64,000 nucleotides of DNA from Scedosporium boydii (taxonomy: Eukaryota; Ascomycota; Sordariomycetes; Microascales; Microascaceae), in NCBI GenBank assembly GCA_002221725.1, contig NJFT01000046.1:62001-126000 (forward strand), written 5' to 3'. The notes beneath the pieces were generated by a model. It had not been told where the DNA came from and searched no databases. It saw only the letters and a program-made list of their open reading frames with translations. Position numbers and translations under genes: made by a program. Shown in pieces: positions 46,026 through 58,477 of this stretch (positions within the stretch are counted from its first letter, which is position 1; every line of letters begins with the position of its first letter).

Positions 46026-48001
46026 ATTATTTTACTGATTCTTTCGTTTCTTCGATATGTCTTTGCCTGCGGGAAAGGTTCCCAAGCCTCGAAGGGATGA
46101 TATATTTTGGTAGTTGAGGATCACATTCCAGAGCTGGCTGACTAAAGACGTGAAGGGAGGGAGGTGAGGCAGGATCCGTCTACGAGAAACTTGGTTGAGA
46201 TGCATCTTATAATGTGGGTGCAGACAAATTTCCCCTCTATCCGAATCCCTTTCCTTGACGCAGTTCGCTCTTCTCGTGTCTATGTTTCTCCATACTTCGT
46301 TGCCATGTGAATCGACTCTACGGTCCGCCGTCTAGAACGTATTTTTACGTCTGCGAAATTGATGTATAAGAGGAAGACTTAACCCACTCTAACCATTTTA
46401 TCATATATCTCGCAGTTTCAGATGGCTTGCTCCTTCAGACTGCATGAAATCGAACCTATCCCATGTGCCCCTTTCCGGCTTTCTGGTCCTCCAATAGTAC
46501 CTAGCGCCATGCACGGGGAAGATATGTCCTTCGACGAAACATGCTTCCTAGTACTAGATGAAATGGAACAAATAAACTTCTTTCGATGTCTCTCGAAGTT
46601 ATATCTCGCGCTCGCCCGCTTCTCCCAGCATCGGGTTGGGAGTTATCGGTAGACGTGGCAGAGAGAGTTTGTCTCCGTACCCGCTACTGCCTCCTGTCAC
46701 GCTTTAAGCTCCGGGTTATCCCCATTAGCGTCTACCCCAGGCCACTACTCTAGTCCCCTTGAGCCAATGAGTGATGCAGGGAAGATCTGGGACAGGAAAA
46801 GAGCATAGGCCCATGTCGCTGCTTTATTCGACGACACTCCCGGTCAAGGATGCGGGCTTGACAGGACGTCGTGCAATTAATGACTGCCTCGATGTGCTGT
46901 GCGCCATAGGGGTGCTGAATAGGTACATCGACAAGACAAAAGCTACAAAAAACCATCAGGCTGATGAAACAAGAAAAAGATAAATGGATGCAGAAATGCA
47001 AAAACGACCGCATGCGCTGCTCTGGTTGGGCTTCGAACGAAGCAATTCCCAGGACACGTAGCTACGAAAAATACCTTATTGTCTAACTTTCCGAGTGCTC
47101 CAATGACCGCTAGGCCATTTGGTCCTAGTGTCGGTGCTTGAGCTGCGCGGTTGGGAGTTCTTGTCATCGGCTCATATTTAAGGTATAATATGGCGGAGCT
47201 CGGATGTGCCCAGGAGGGTGCGGAAGGTGCTCCTGCCGCTATATCTAAACCCCTCCGCGCATCTCCCTACTCGCCTTTGAACTTCTGCCTTCTCCTGATT
47301 CGCGCCGGGCTGCTTTCTCGAGCTCCTCTTGATACTTCAGTATGTGGACGAAGACGACCTCGAAATCGAAACGTACAACAACTGTTTGGTGCTTTCCGCC
47401 TTTCTGTCAATTATGGACCCCAATATGGGGAATTTCAAGCCCCCTGATGCTTTTTTTGGTTTGCATTTGACACTTTACGCAGTTCTTGCCTCGATCGTCA
47501 TAGCCGAAAACTATCTAAATACCCATTTCAGCTTCCGTAAGACGGAGGCTGGCTGCCTTCTTAATATCACTACCCGCAAGCTCAACAACTTCACTAACAA
47601 TCGATGTTGCCCTGCCAGAACTTGCTCGGAGGGTACGAGGAAGGTCTACCCGACAATATCACTTTGAGCACTTAATGGCGCAGCTGGTTCGGCCGTCCAA
47701 ATGTGGGCATGGCGACGGCTATGAACCTCGGATATAACCGCTTTACATGCCCTTGTCTGAAACAGGATCTACCAGTGGCGGATAGGTGGCTGTGATTTAG
47801 TGGCTAAGCACACGCTGCATGATGGGGAAGAGCTTTCATTTCAGAGTGTGAATGAAGGCGGGGTAAAGACCAATACGTGATATCGAGCCTCACCTACATC
47901 AGAAAAGTGTCGAATACAAAATTAGCGAAAACAAGGTTAGAGTTGCCTCTTCCCAAGTATGTATAGTGATGAATACTAATATATTTAGAAGAGTCTCCAG
48001 G
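46026..48001. other. Intergenic with a dispersed repeat
   Basis: Apart from the repeat at 47010-47260 I see no convincing gene. The plus-strand frame 47329-47667 has a protein-like start (YVDEDDLEIETYNNCLVL) but no good ATG or known domain. It may be the remnant of a gene into which the repeat landed. Confidence 0.35.
47010..47260 (-). repeat. Dispersed Pol III-like repeat, copy 2 (SINE-like)
   Basis: On the minus strand an A-box match TGGCCTAGCGG (47117-47107) precedes a full B-box core GTTCGAAGC (47038-47030). The flanks align with copy 1 at 12.2-12.5 kb over about 240 bp with many substitutions and small gaps. There is no long T-tract here; the downstream minus-strand sequence is T-rich (TTTTTG, TCTTTTTCTTG). 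Borders are approximate. Confidence 0.6.
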
Positions 48002-48286
48002 ATGCCCGTTGTATGTTGTTGCATTATCAAGTCGGCGCAGAGAACTAACTTTTCGTAGGGAGATGCCCTAAACGGAGTATTTGAGTATTTGTTGTTCGGA
48101 TCGTTTATAATGCCGCGAGATGGAGAGATTGAGTTTTACGGGTTTACTGATGGCGATCACTGTGAAATCACTATCGATGGGAATCACATTCCAAAGGAGA
48201 CACTAAGAGACGCCCGGTACTTAAAGGTTAAGAAGGGCCAAACAGTTTCAGGGTACAATATGACTGTGAAAGTGGTGAGAAAGTAG
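48002..48286 (+). CDS. Hypothetical 78-residue protein
   Basis: The likely structure is a 9-bp first exon (48002-48010, MPV) and a second exon 48059-48286 after a 48-bp intron with GTATGT and TAG borders. The product has no signal peptide or membrane segment. It is rich in short beta-type stretches (IEFYGFTDGDHCEITIDGN) and ends in basic residues. I recognise no family. The tiny first exon is a guess made because the frame is open at a good acceptor and no better ATG lies in exon 2 before MPRDG. Confidence 0.35.
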
Positions 48287-49550
48287 ATCACCAGCTTAAC
48301 AAATCATTGATGTCTTCTATACGGTCCCTGCCAATCCCGAAATAGTAGATCTCCCAACGGCCTCGGCGGAAACGCTACGAGCAGGTTGAGGGTTTGGAGC
48401 GTGGTATGGCTTAGATGTTCTTGTCATTTCCGCGACGTCGTATGGGCTCAAATTAGATCGGGAAGGTTCTTCGCGTCTCGAAAAGCAGCGGTTTCGCAAA
48501 ACCCCATCGCAGCTAAGATTGGTTACCCCACCTTTAAGGTTACACAAATTTTGGGCTGAGCACGGACAAGAAAACAGTACCACTGCAAATTGGCACTGTG
48601 GTACTAACCCGAAACACATGTTGCACCATGCAGCGGGCTTCATTTGTGCTTTGAAAAACAACCAGACCAACGCAGATGGCGGTTCGAGGCCCTGGATTAT
48701 CGACTGCCCCCTTCCTCGTATTTCAAAACTGAAACCTGTGGTTGGCGAGCCCGTTGCATCTGCCAAACACACCCAAAATAGCCTATTACGACGATTTCGT
48801 ATTCCTTGACACTGACCCGCCCCGACCTGGATCTTATCGCTCGACACAAATTCACGGAGTTTCGGAACATTGCGCCCGCCGCCTGCGGATCCAAGATTGG
48901 CAGGACCTCGTATGCCCTACCTGCTGGTACTGCAACATTTAGATTACCTGGTGCTTTTGTATCGAAGGCAGGAGGGACCTTACCTCGGCAAAAGGGTTTA
49001 AAAACGCTCGCCCTTCGCTTGTATCCCTCATTCAATGAACCCAGACAAAGGCTTTGTACCCTTTAACAGTTTCATGTGACAAAAACCTGATCGGGACTCC
49101 GCAGCACGCTTTCAGGATCGAATTGGGTTTCCTTGGGGTTGCTTCCCGTTTTACGTTAATTAAGGAAGGTCGTTAGTCGTCCATGCTCGCCAGTTAGTCT
49201 TCGGCTCCTGCAGGCGGGAGGATCTCCCCTGGGAAGGTGATCCCACTTGGGTTTTGTACCCGAGCCTATCAAACGCATTCCCTGCATATTGCCCTGTAAG
49301 TGGAAATGGGCACTCTTCCCCGCCATCACTGGGGCGCGTCTTCGAGATTTATATATATATTCTTGGAGTCGAACCTGATCATTAAGTAAATAACCGTTGG
49401 TAGACTGAGCAGAGTCTCTCAGACACCCTGTAGATCGCGTGCGTGAGGCTCCCCACCACATCTCTTTCTTCTTATTTCCACTTCCGTAGCGCAAGATATT
49501 CCTATCGGAGAATCTTGAAGCGGCCTCACGCGAGCTGGGCCGAGCCCATT
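48287..49550. other. Intergenic
   Basis: I see no gene. Open frames on both strands between 48317 and 49066 overlap one another and lack family features. Confidence 0.4.
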
Positions 49551-52500
49551 ATGTATCCACCATTTTACCTTGTTTCCGGCGCCTTTTCCACCTTGTTTCT
49601 GCTGTTGCTGCCATTCCGCCTTTCGAAGCTTTGCACAGAAACGATCAAGGTCGTTCCGGGGCGCCACGGCCTTACGAAACTGGTTCGTAGTCGGGGGTAG
49701 AAACTTGGTTCGCAGATGGACTAACCTGACGATAGATAATTGCGATCCTACTGTCATTGGTCCAAGCAATCGTTTTGATTACGCGAGTATTCCGGATATC
49801 TCAATTCGACATTGGAATTTTCTCAGCCGTTGCTTCATTAATAGCATGCCTAGGCCTCTGCCCGCTGCTCTTCCTAGAGCACGCTAGGTCTGTCAGACCA
49901 TCGGATCTAGCTGTCATCTATTTACTTGCATCTTTAGCGTGCGATGCCGCCGAGTTGGGAACGATCGTGTATGAGAATGGAGTCTCCCCCAGCGACGTGC
50001 CTCCCACAGCGAATCTCTTCCTCAAGACCCTGCTTCTAGTGACCGAAAGTCGAGGAAAAGAAAAGATCCTACGAGGCTCCCAGGGCCAATGGTCCCCGGA
50101 AGAGTTGGCTGGCATCTTGAGCCGGGCGTTCTTTTGGTGGATCAATCCGATTCTAGCACGAGGAAACCAGAAAATTCTCACCGGGGACGATCTTCCACCG
50201 ATAGATCATAAGCTCTCGTCGAAATTACGTCGTCATCGGGCCTTGCAAGCTTGGGATCAGAGAGGTATTAATCCCCGTGCCTCAACGTGCAGCCAGTGCT
50301 GATCCAACCGGAATTCCCTAACAAGTTCACAGCCAAACCAGAGACAAAGACAACGCTGCCCAAGGTTCTGGTCCACAGCATGCTGCCTCATTTTCTCGCA
50401 CCGATCATCCCTCGACTTTCCCTTATTGTATTTCGATACGCGCAACCAGTTCTAATCAGCACCGCAATCCGCTCCATCACCAAGTCATCGTCGCAATCTT
50501 CGGAAACGGACTACTCGGTAATTCTGATGGCTGTTATCGTATATGTCGGCTTAGCGGCAAGTCTGTCAATCCTAGATTTTTCGTGACTCCGGTTGTTAAC
50601 CTACAATTCAGTTATCTGGGGCATAGTACCAACACCGCCTGAATTTGCTCCGGGTTATGGTTCGAGGTGCTGTTGTCGGTCTCATCAACCACAAGTCTCT
50701 AAGTCAGCAGTCAGGCGGCTACGACGACGGACGAGCTGTGACGTTGATGAGCACGGATGCGGATAATGTAACCGAAGCCGCACCCATGTTCCACGAGGCT
50801 TGGGCGCAGATCCTCGAGGTTATATTAGGTCTGACGATGCTAGCTCGAGAAGTCGGATGGGTTTTCCCAGTTCCACTCGTCGTCATCTTCTGTAGGTCCT
50901 CGTACGTCATCTCTTCAGTCTCATGCTAATAACTAGTAATATCAAAGTCTGTTCCAGAATGAGCCGGTACTTGGCCAAAAACCTTCAGAGCAAGCAAAAG
51001 GCCTGGAATGTGGCAACCCAAAACCGAATTGCGATGACCACATCAACGCTCGCCTCGATAAAAAGCTTGAAGATGCTTGGAGTTAATTACTGCATACACT
51101 GAATCGCTGATCCAGAATCTGCGACTTCGAGAGCTGGATATGGCTAGTAAGGTGCGGTGGATGATGGTTGCTTACAATGCAAGTGGTATGTCCTCCCCTT
51201 GATCTCTCGTTTTGGGGTCCCATTACCTGACCATCGCAGCAAATGCCCTTGGGATATTTGCACCCATCTTGACGCTCGTGCTCTTCGTCATTGTGGCAAG
51301 CTTCAGCGGCACAGCACTCGACACGGAGACTGCATTTACGACCACTGCACTTCTCGGATTAGTGACTCACCCTGCAAACATGATCATGACGATTATCCCT
51401 AGAGCAGTTGGCTCTTTGGCTGCTTTCGATCGCATCCAGCAATATCTCTTGCAACCGCCTCGAAATGATGAAAGAGTAACATTGAAGAAGGTCCATGATA
51501 GCACCAGCGACACTTCACCGGCCATTTGCTTTGACGATGTTACAATCCAAACCACTCCGTCAATACCTCCGCTCCTCACAAACATCAATCTGGTCATCAA
51601 CAAAGGGTCGATCGCTATTTGCTCCGGATCAGTAGGAAGCGGCAAGACGATGCTGGCCAAGTCCCTCATGGGCGAAGTTTCTCCGGCGAGTGGGGAAATA
51701 TCGGTGTCGTCGAAGCGCATGGGCTGGTGTGAACAGTCACCATGGCTGCCAAGCGGCACTCTCAAGGAGGCCGTGTGCGGCTTTGGCCCGGAAGAGCCAG
51801 GCTGGTACGACCAGGTTATTCGACTTTGCTGCCTCGACGAAGACCTTTTGGCACTCCCCAACGGAGACCACACTCCGATCGGAAGCCGAGGCTTGAATCT
51901 TTCCGGAGGACAACGACAGCGAGTAGTATGTTTCCATTCCCATTCTTCCTCTGGGGCAAAATATCTATCCGACATGCGTTCTTGTTGGTTCCGTCGCAGT
52001 GGCCCTCTTAGCTAGAGTAAATTGTGATCTCCGCTCCTACGGCAGTCTCTTTGCCTCACCTTCCAATGGCAGACTGGGAGATTTCTATACTAACGAACAC
52101 GCAGGCACTTGCCCGTGCTGTGTATGCCCGTTGCGAGATTGTGGTTTTGGATGACTGTTTTAGTGCCCTCGATGGCAAGACAGAAAGCCGAATCGTGGGG
52201 AACCTCCTCAGCCCAACGGGCATTTTTAGGAAGATGGGAATAACAGTCTTTTTCACCACCAACCCTTGTAAGTTCAAGAACTTCTCCGTAAAAGGTCGGG
52301 ACGAGCACTAACTATCATCAACAGCTACGCATTTCCACTTGGCAGACCAGATAGTCATTCTCGGGAATAATACAATCACTTACCAGGGGACGTGGGCGGA
52401 TTTCACGCAAGACCCAAAACATGTCCTCAAAGTTCATATCAACGAGATACAGCATAGCACTACCGAGGAAAATCCCCAAATGGACAAGACCGTCCAGAGC

Positions 52501-54865
52501 CAAAGTCTCAAAGTTGCCGATGCCATCTCCGATCTGAGTAGGGCAACTGGGGATTTTTCACTTTATGGTAATGTCTCAAGGTAGCTCCATAAACCTATAA
52601 TATTTCTTCCGTACTAACCTGACTCACTAACACAGATTATTATATTCGGTCCGTTGGCGTTCAGAACTTCCTTCTTCTTCTAGCCTGCACGTCGTCATAT
52701 TCGTTCTTTATCACATTCCCCCAATATTGGTTACAAAAGTGGACTGAAGCGCCCATCTCCCAAACATGGTTTTACGTCGGTGGCTATCTAATGTTATCCC
52801 TGCTGGCATGGGTTTCTACCAATGGTTCGATGTGGTGGGTAATGGTACATTTCACTCACTTCGGACTGCGGCGGTACTAAATTTGGAAAAGGTCTACGCA
52901 TATCCGCATTGCACCAGAGTCTGGAGCTGAACTCCACCGCCGGCTTCTTTCAACCATCATCGGGTTCGTACAGATTGCCCTGCCCGTGGCTGCTGTACTG
53001 TACTGATGTAATCTAGGGCTCCATTGCTATACTTTTCGGTCACTGACATCGGAGTTATATTGAATCGGTAAGTTGATGCAACTATCGTTGCGCATGCCGC
53101 ATGCTAACTCTTCTCAGATTCAGTCAGGATATGCAGTTGGTTGATAGGCACTTGCCGCCAGCTTTTCTGTCTATATCGAACCGTAGGTTTCCTAAAGTCT
53201 TCGTGAACCTTCCCCTAAGCTTTCTAACCCATTTTCAGAGATCTTTAAACTTCTAGTACAAACCGTCTTGCTATTCAGTGCACAGAAACTGATGACACTA
53301 ACACTACCCCTGTGCGTGGTAATTGTATATCTTATACAAAAGATATATCTGCGCACCTCACGTCAACTACGATTACTTGATCTTGAGTCACAGTCGGCAG
53401 TGTATTCAAGTTTCCTCGAGTCAGTATGTGACACTCCCGAATTCACGAGTGTTTCTTCTTTTCTAACAATGATAATAATAGGTCGAAGGTGTTGGGACTA
53501 TCTGGGCGTTCGGCTGGCAGAAGCAGGTCGAGCAGGAAAATATCCGCCGTCTCGACAAATCCCAACAGCCTGCCTACGTACTCTTCTGTCTTCAGCAGTG
53601 GCTGAGGATCGTCCTCGACCTGATGGTAGCCACCCTAGCAATCGGTCTCATCACTCTCGCTATTTTGGTCAGGGGGACGACAACAGCGGGACAAATTGGC
53701 ATGGCGCTGAACATTGTGCTAGTTGCCAACGGCACTCTACTTGCGCTTGTGACATCTTGGACGAATGTCGAAATATCGCTCGGTGCCATTTCTCGCCTGA
53801 AAAGCCTAGAGGCTGAGACGCCGAAGGAGGACAAGCCGTACGAAGATTTTATACCTGCCGAGACTTGGCCATCGGCCGGAGTTGTCGAGTTCGATGATGT
53901 CACGGTGGCATACAAGTAAGATAAATATTAGTCAACGGCCCGGTTATTTTACAACTAACCCGGGACCTTAGTCACGAAGCATTAGCTCTACAGGATGTCA
54001 CGATGAAGATTTCCGCAGGTCAACAACTAGTCATTTGTGGTCGGACAGGCAGGTACGTGGTCTTATACCATTTTTCAACCCTTCTTCTTCTAGATTCTAG
54101 CTGACACATGTTTGACAGCGGAAAGAGCACCTTGTTACTCACCGTCCTGCGTCTCTTGGACATAAAGTCTGGAACTATCAAGGTCGACGGCCTCGATCTA
54201 AGCCTAGTCCCCCGCTCTTTAATTAGGCAGAGATGCTTCATCACAGTTACTCAGGATCTTTTCGTCCTTGCCCAGGCTAGTCTACGCTTCAATCTAGATG
54301 TAAGCGAGTTCTTGCCGGGTTTCATAACCATCAGTCGTTGAAAAAACACTACTGACCAGCCTGTTCATTCCAGCCTTCCGCTTCTCTCCCTGATGAAGCC
54401 ATCGTTGCAGCGCTCCAAAAGACCTTCCTATGGTCACATTTCAACGCAGGAAACGCTGTACTGAGAGAAGCTCACGACATCTTGAACAGTTCCGTCGCGT
54501 CCTTGCCGCAAATGTCTACCGGTCAGTCACAGCTTTTCGCGGCGGCCCGAGCGATTCTTCAACTTCAATCCCTCAACCACGCACGCAGTTTATCGGGACC
54601 CCAACTTGACAGCGAACGTATCATGCCGATTTTGCTACTGGACGAGGCTACCTCGTCCCTTGACCCAGAGGCCGAATCAGCCATCCGCAACATTATATAC
54701 CAAGAGTTTACGGAGAAGGGGCATACCGTTATTACTATCACGCACAGATTGAGCGGTATAACTGAGGGTATGCGGCCAGGACAGGATATTGTTGCCTTGT
54801 TGTCGAAGGGGAGAGTAGAGAGAATAGGCAAGGTGGAGGAGGTCTTGAGCACAGCGGCTCTTTAG
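49551..54865 (+). pseudogene. ABCC (MRP-type) full-length transporter with a broken first half
   Basis: Many exons rebuild a fungal ABCC pump: TMD0 (ACLGLCPLLFLEHARSVRPS), FWWINPILARG, TMD1 (MVRGAVVGLINHKS), NBD1 with Walker A GSVGSGKT and signature LSGGQRQR, TMD2, and NBD2 with Walker A GRTGSGKST. The NBD2 signature is weak (MSTGQSQLF). Readable splices include 50265-50332, 51186-51239, 51926-52104, 52268-52324 and 52568-52635. Three spots do not resolve. The N-terminal frame (MYPPFYLV..) ends at 49698-49700 before TMD0 resumes in another frame. The stretch 50555-50626 needs a GC-AG intron or has lost bases. After KMLGVN an extra base gives TGA at 51100-51102, while TESLIQNLRLREL continues in the next frame. 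The second half looks intact. It is either a young pseudogene or an assembly-damaged gene. Confidence 0.65.
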
Positions 54866-55626
54866 ACGGAGTCTCCTCATCCGGACTGGAGTCCCATCTC
54901 ACTTAGGACTAAAGGGAGTTCATTGAGACTTCCCTGGGCGATATACGAAACTATTCAGTATTTCTAATACTTCTTCTTTCTTCTTTCTTCTATTTTCTAC
55001 TTTCTACTATTCATTCATTGATTAATTTTTCAAGGTGATATTTGAAAAATCTGTTGTCATATACACAGTAAAGAGAGTTATGAGGGTTGATATATAATTA
55101 TATATATATATATATATTAATTTTTGTAGACTGAGTAGGTAGTTTTCTTAATAATTACATTGACTGGGCACCCGACTGCACTAGGGCTTTTGGTGAAGAT
55201 GTATGGATTGATAACTCAGAATTGCCTGTTATATTTAAACTAGACTACTCTCCAATTTGGCCCAGAGAGGCAGTAAGGGCATACTATAGCTGGCACCAAC
55301 TTGCTGGACTCCGAAAAGGGCCCGGCGCCCGCCATATCCGGTCTTATCACTTTACAAGCCAGCACCCAGAAAGCAAAGCGGAAAGGATCACAGTATTGCC
55401 AGTATCAAATATCCAATTATATTGACGATACTTATCAATTGGAGATTGGCAAAACTCCAGTTGGCGGATGATATCCTTTGAAGAGCTGGGCACGATTCAC
55501 GCCGTTCAGTTGTATTGAACGGTGTCCCTATATATACATGAAGAAGGTTTTAATTTGGAGCGCAGAGGATTTCGGTTCTTGGCCGCTGACATCCCTCGAA
55601 ACCGGGTCATGGAGGGGCTATCTCGT
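54866..55626. other. Intergenic with simple AT repeat
   Basis: A TTCTTC-rich tract (54967-55005) and an AT dinucleotide run (about 55095-55118) are present. I see no gene. The ABCC and LPMO genes converge here. Confidence 0.5.
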
Positions 55627-56407
55627 CTAGCAGGTGAAGACGCTGGGTCCCGGGACCTTGTAGTTGGTGACAGGAGGGTACCAGATGTTGATCTTAACAC
55701 CGGGGTCATTTCCCTGCAACGCTCATCAGTAACCGAACGACGAGCAACACAGGTATGGCAAAGAATGATGTACTTACAGAGTAGGCGCCGGGCAGGCTAA
55801 CGGTGGCCGGCTTCTTGGAGTTCGAGCCACCAATGACGTTGATCTGAGCGCATTCCATGTAGAACTGAGCACCAGGATAGTTGCTAGCACCATGAAGAGC
55901 AAGCATCTCAGCACGGAGGAGGTACTGGCCAGACTCGATACACGCGGGGATGCGGATGCTGTGGCGGCCCTGGCCGTTGATGATCTTCTCGGTACCCCAA
56001 ATACCAGAGCTATCAAGACCGTACTCCTGGATCTTGAACCAGCCGTTACCGACGCCGGAGTCGGTCTTGGCATCGCCGACCTTCTTGAGGTAGGCCATGA
56101 TGGGGCCCTTGTGAGAGCTGTCCATGATGTCGTTAGGCGCAGAGCCGGTGGAGCTGAGCATGTAGCGCCAGACGGCGGTAACGTTGCTGCCGGCTTGGAC
56201 GTTGATGACGGTGTTGGTGGGGGAGGTGGGGTTGGGGGGCCCGTTGCAGGCTAGGGAGTTGGAGGTGACGTCCTCGATGGGGCCGTTGTAAGAGGGGATG
56301 CGGACGCCGTTGCCGAGTCCGTAGCTGACACCGTTGACCTCGAGAGAGGAGAAGATGGTGTGGGCGCTGGCGAGGCCGGCGGCCGAGAGGATGGTGGCGA
56401 GCTTCAT
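55627..56407 (-). CDS. AA9 lytic polysaccharide monooxygenase
   Basis: There are two exons, 56407-55778 and 55713-55627, giving 238 residues. The 15-residue signal peptide is followed at once by His16, which as the new N-terminus forms the copper histidine brace ([11 protein letters not shown]). The second brace His is His99 in DSSHKGP, and the axial Tyr is in QFYMEC. The C-terminus ([12 protein letters not shown]...[11 protein letters not shown]) is typical, and the splice adds these last 28 residues; there is no CBM1. The enzyme cleaves cellulose or related beta-glucans by oxidation outside the cell. The copper ligands look intact, so it should be active. Confidence 0.93.
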
Positions 56408-58477
56408 GGTGTGAGAACGTAGTGAGAAGGTTTTTCAGAGAGCCGAAGAAGAACCAAGTACTACTGAGCTGGTTTGAGGTGGTTTCCTTTCCTTGGAGAT
56501 CATGCCGGGGTGAGGCACGCGGATATAAATATTGAGCTGGGGACGAGGCATCCCCACGACGGCGACCACTTCGGCCTCGTGTGCATCTTGGCGAGGAATG
56601 GGCTTATTGGTGGTGAAATCTCCTGAAACCTATTGTCCCCCTGGCTGCGACTCTGTCCAGTAGCGTAACGCAGGACCAGTTCATCAGACTCGGAGGCAAA
56701 TGTATGCGTGGCTGTGATCCAAACATGAAGAAGTATGGTGGGAGGAAACAGCATTCTGTGGGAGACCAATGCAACGTCTTGGCGACATTGAAGATGGTCA
56801 AGACAACCCGTGACTCGGGGTGGGTCAAACGGAGGAACAAAGTCCGGGTAAAAAAGCCGCGAAATAGATTAATTCTCGCCGATCTCTGGCGCCGCATTCG
56901 TGGAACTTGATGACGACGATGCAACTCCTTCTAGGATACGACGAAGTAAATCATGGCCCCTTTCATTTCCATGATCACAGACCAATTCTCTTTTGGTTCC
57001 CATTAAAAAACAGGAATAGAGAAGAAAAAAATGATACGCTGCGGTAATTACCAGCGGTCCTCTCATTTTGATTTCTGTTCGCATGCCGCATGAAAATGTT
57101 GGAGATGGCGAAGAAAGGTGCATCCACGTCCTCAAGATGTTGAGTTTATGTCGCATGTTCCCCGGCTTTCCCCAAGGTTCTACCACACTTCATGGATCTT
57201 TCATTTGCATTTATTATTGATTCGCTCGTCTCGGATGTTGTCTACGCTCTGTCACTCCCAACCGGCCTACATCCCAAGCCTTCCACTGGAGACGGGCTGT
57301 CTGCCGGGGTCATATCTGCTTTGCATAGCCTGCGCATTCATGTTCTTCTTTACCGAGTCTGCTTTCATTTATCAAACCGTCTTCGCTACCACCACACCGG
57401 CGATAATTTGCAAATGCCGTGCCATCCCAGTAGTTGTTTCTGCTGGGGTTGTCAGAAGACTGTGGTCTGTATCTCCAAAGTATGTATTCTCGTCGCAATT
57501 AAGATTCATGCGTAAAATTGGGCTTAGAATTAACTTCGTAAGAGCAGGGATTGGGGATTGCCACCGGGTTGGGCCCCTCCCCGTTGTCTCTTGTGAATGT
57601 AACTTGGCTGTTCAGGCCCGCACATCCGAAACTTGGCTGGTCAAGGTTAGGCTCCTTCAGAGCTAGATAAGAGTCCCTCGGTAGAAAGTGGTTATGTCAC
57701 CGTAGCATCCGAGATGCTATTGTTATCGCCACCATCTATCCCCAAGCGTCACTGCGAATAGATGCCTGTGGGGTCGGCGGGGGCGATATTAGGCTCCCAA
57801 ACCCGATTGATACCTCTTATGGTCGCGCGGATATAGACAGGTTCCCTATGCTCCGGTCGGAGCATAGGGATTTCTCTCGTGGTATAGAAGTGCCACCAAT
57901 AGCAGTTTTTATGGGAACATTTGAGACGAGGGTTCATTGTCCGTAGACTGCCTGTCAATTGTTGAACGGTGCCGCTTGCCAAGCTGTTTGGGTAATTCTT
58001 TCTCAGGTCCGGTCTTACAGTTGACTCCGGAGGCTGCGTCATTGGGCTTCCACCTGTCTCTCTCTCTTCCTCAGCTTCTTTTCCTTTGTTTCTTTCTCTT
58101 TTCGCCTTTTTGGAGATATCTGCACATCGGCAGTCAAAATCTCTTCCTTCATATCACAGCTTCTTCATTCCTGGGCTGCCTAACAGCACTCTACCTGGTT
58201 TAGTCTACATTAAAGGTGGAAATTGCTGGGGACGGATGAAGCACGGCTACGAAGCCGTGTTCTATCAGGTTCACAGAGACTTGATTTGGAAGTTGACACT
58301 ATCTTACACCATTCCTCCCGGCCTGGGTCATCAAAACACACACACTCTCTCTCTGTTAGCACGTGCCACTCCGCTGCTATGACCGCCAACACGTATATGG
58401 GTATATCCTCTTGACATTTTACTTTTCGCCGTTGGCCTATAGACCCTCTCGTTGAAACTCCCCAACCAACGAATGGT
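56408..58477. other. Intergenic
   Basis: I see no convincing gene in 2 kb. The plus-strand frame at 57118-57666 has no domain and no good start. A perfect inverted repeat at 57843-57870 is listed separately. Confidence 0.4.
57843..57870. repeat. Perfect 13-bp inverted repeat with 2-bp centre
   Basis: TCCCTATGCTCCG and its exact reverse complement flank a GT centre. It could be a binding site for a dimeric regulator or part of a hairpin. Nothing around it shows a gene that it would serve. Confidence 0.7.

Noticed and set aside
47329..47667. Plus-strand frame after repeat copy 2
   Set aside because: There is no ATG near the start and no known domain; at best a remnant.
57118..57666. 182-codon plus-strand frame
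   Set aside because: It starts with GTG, has scattered hydrophobic and Cys residues without pattern, and no splice signals to extend it.
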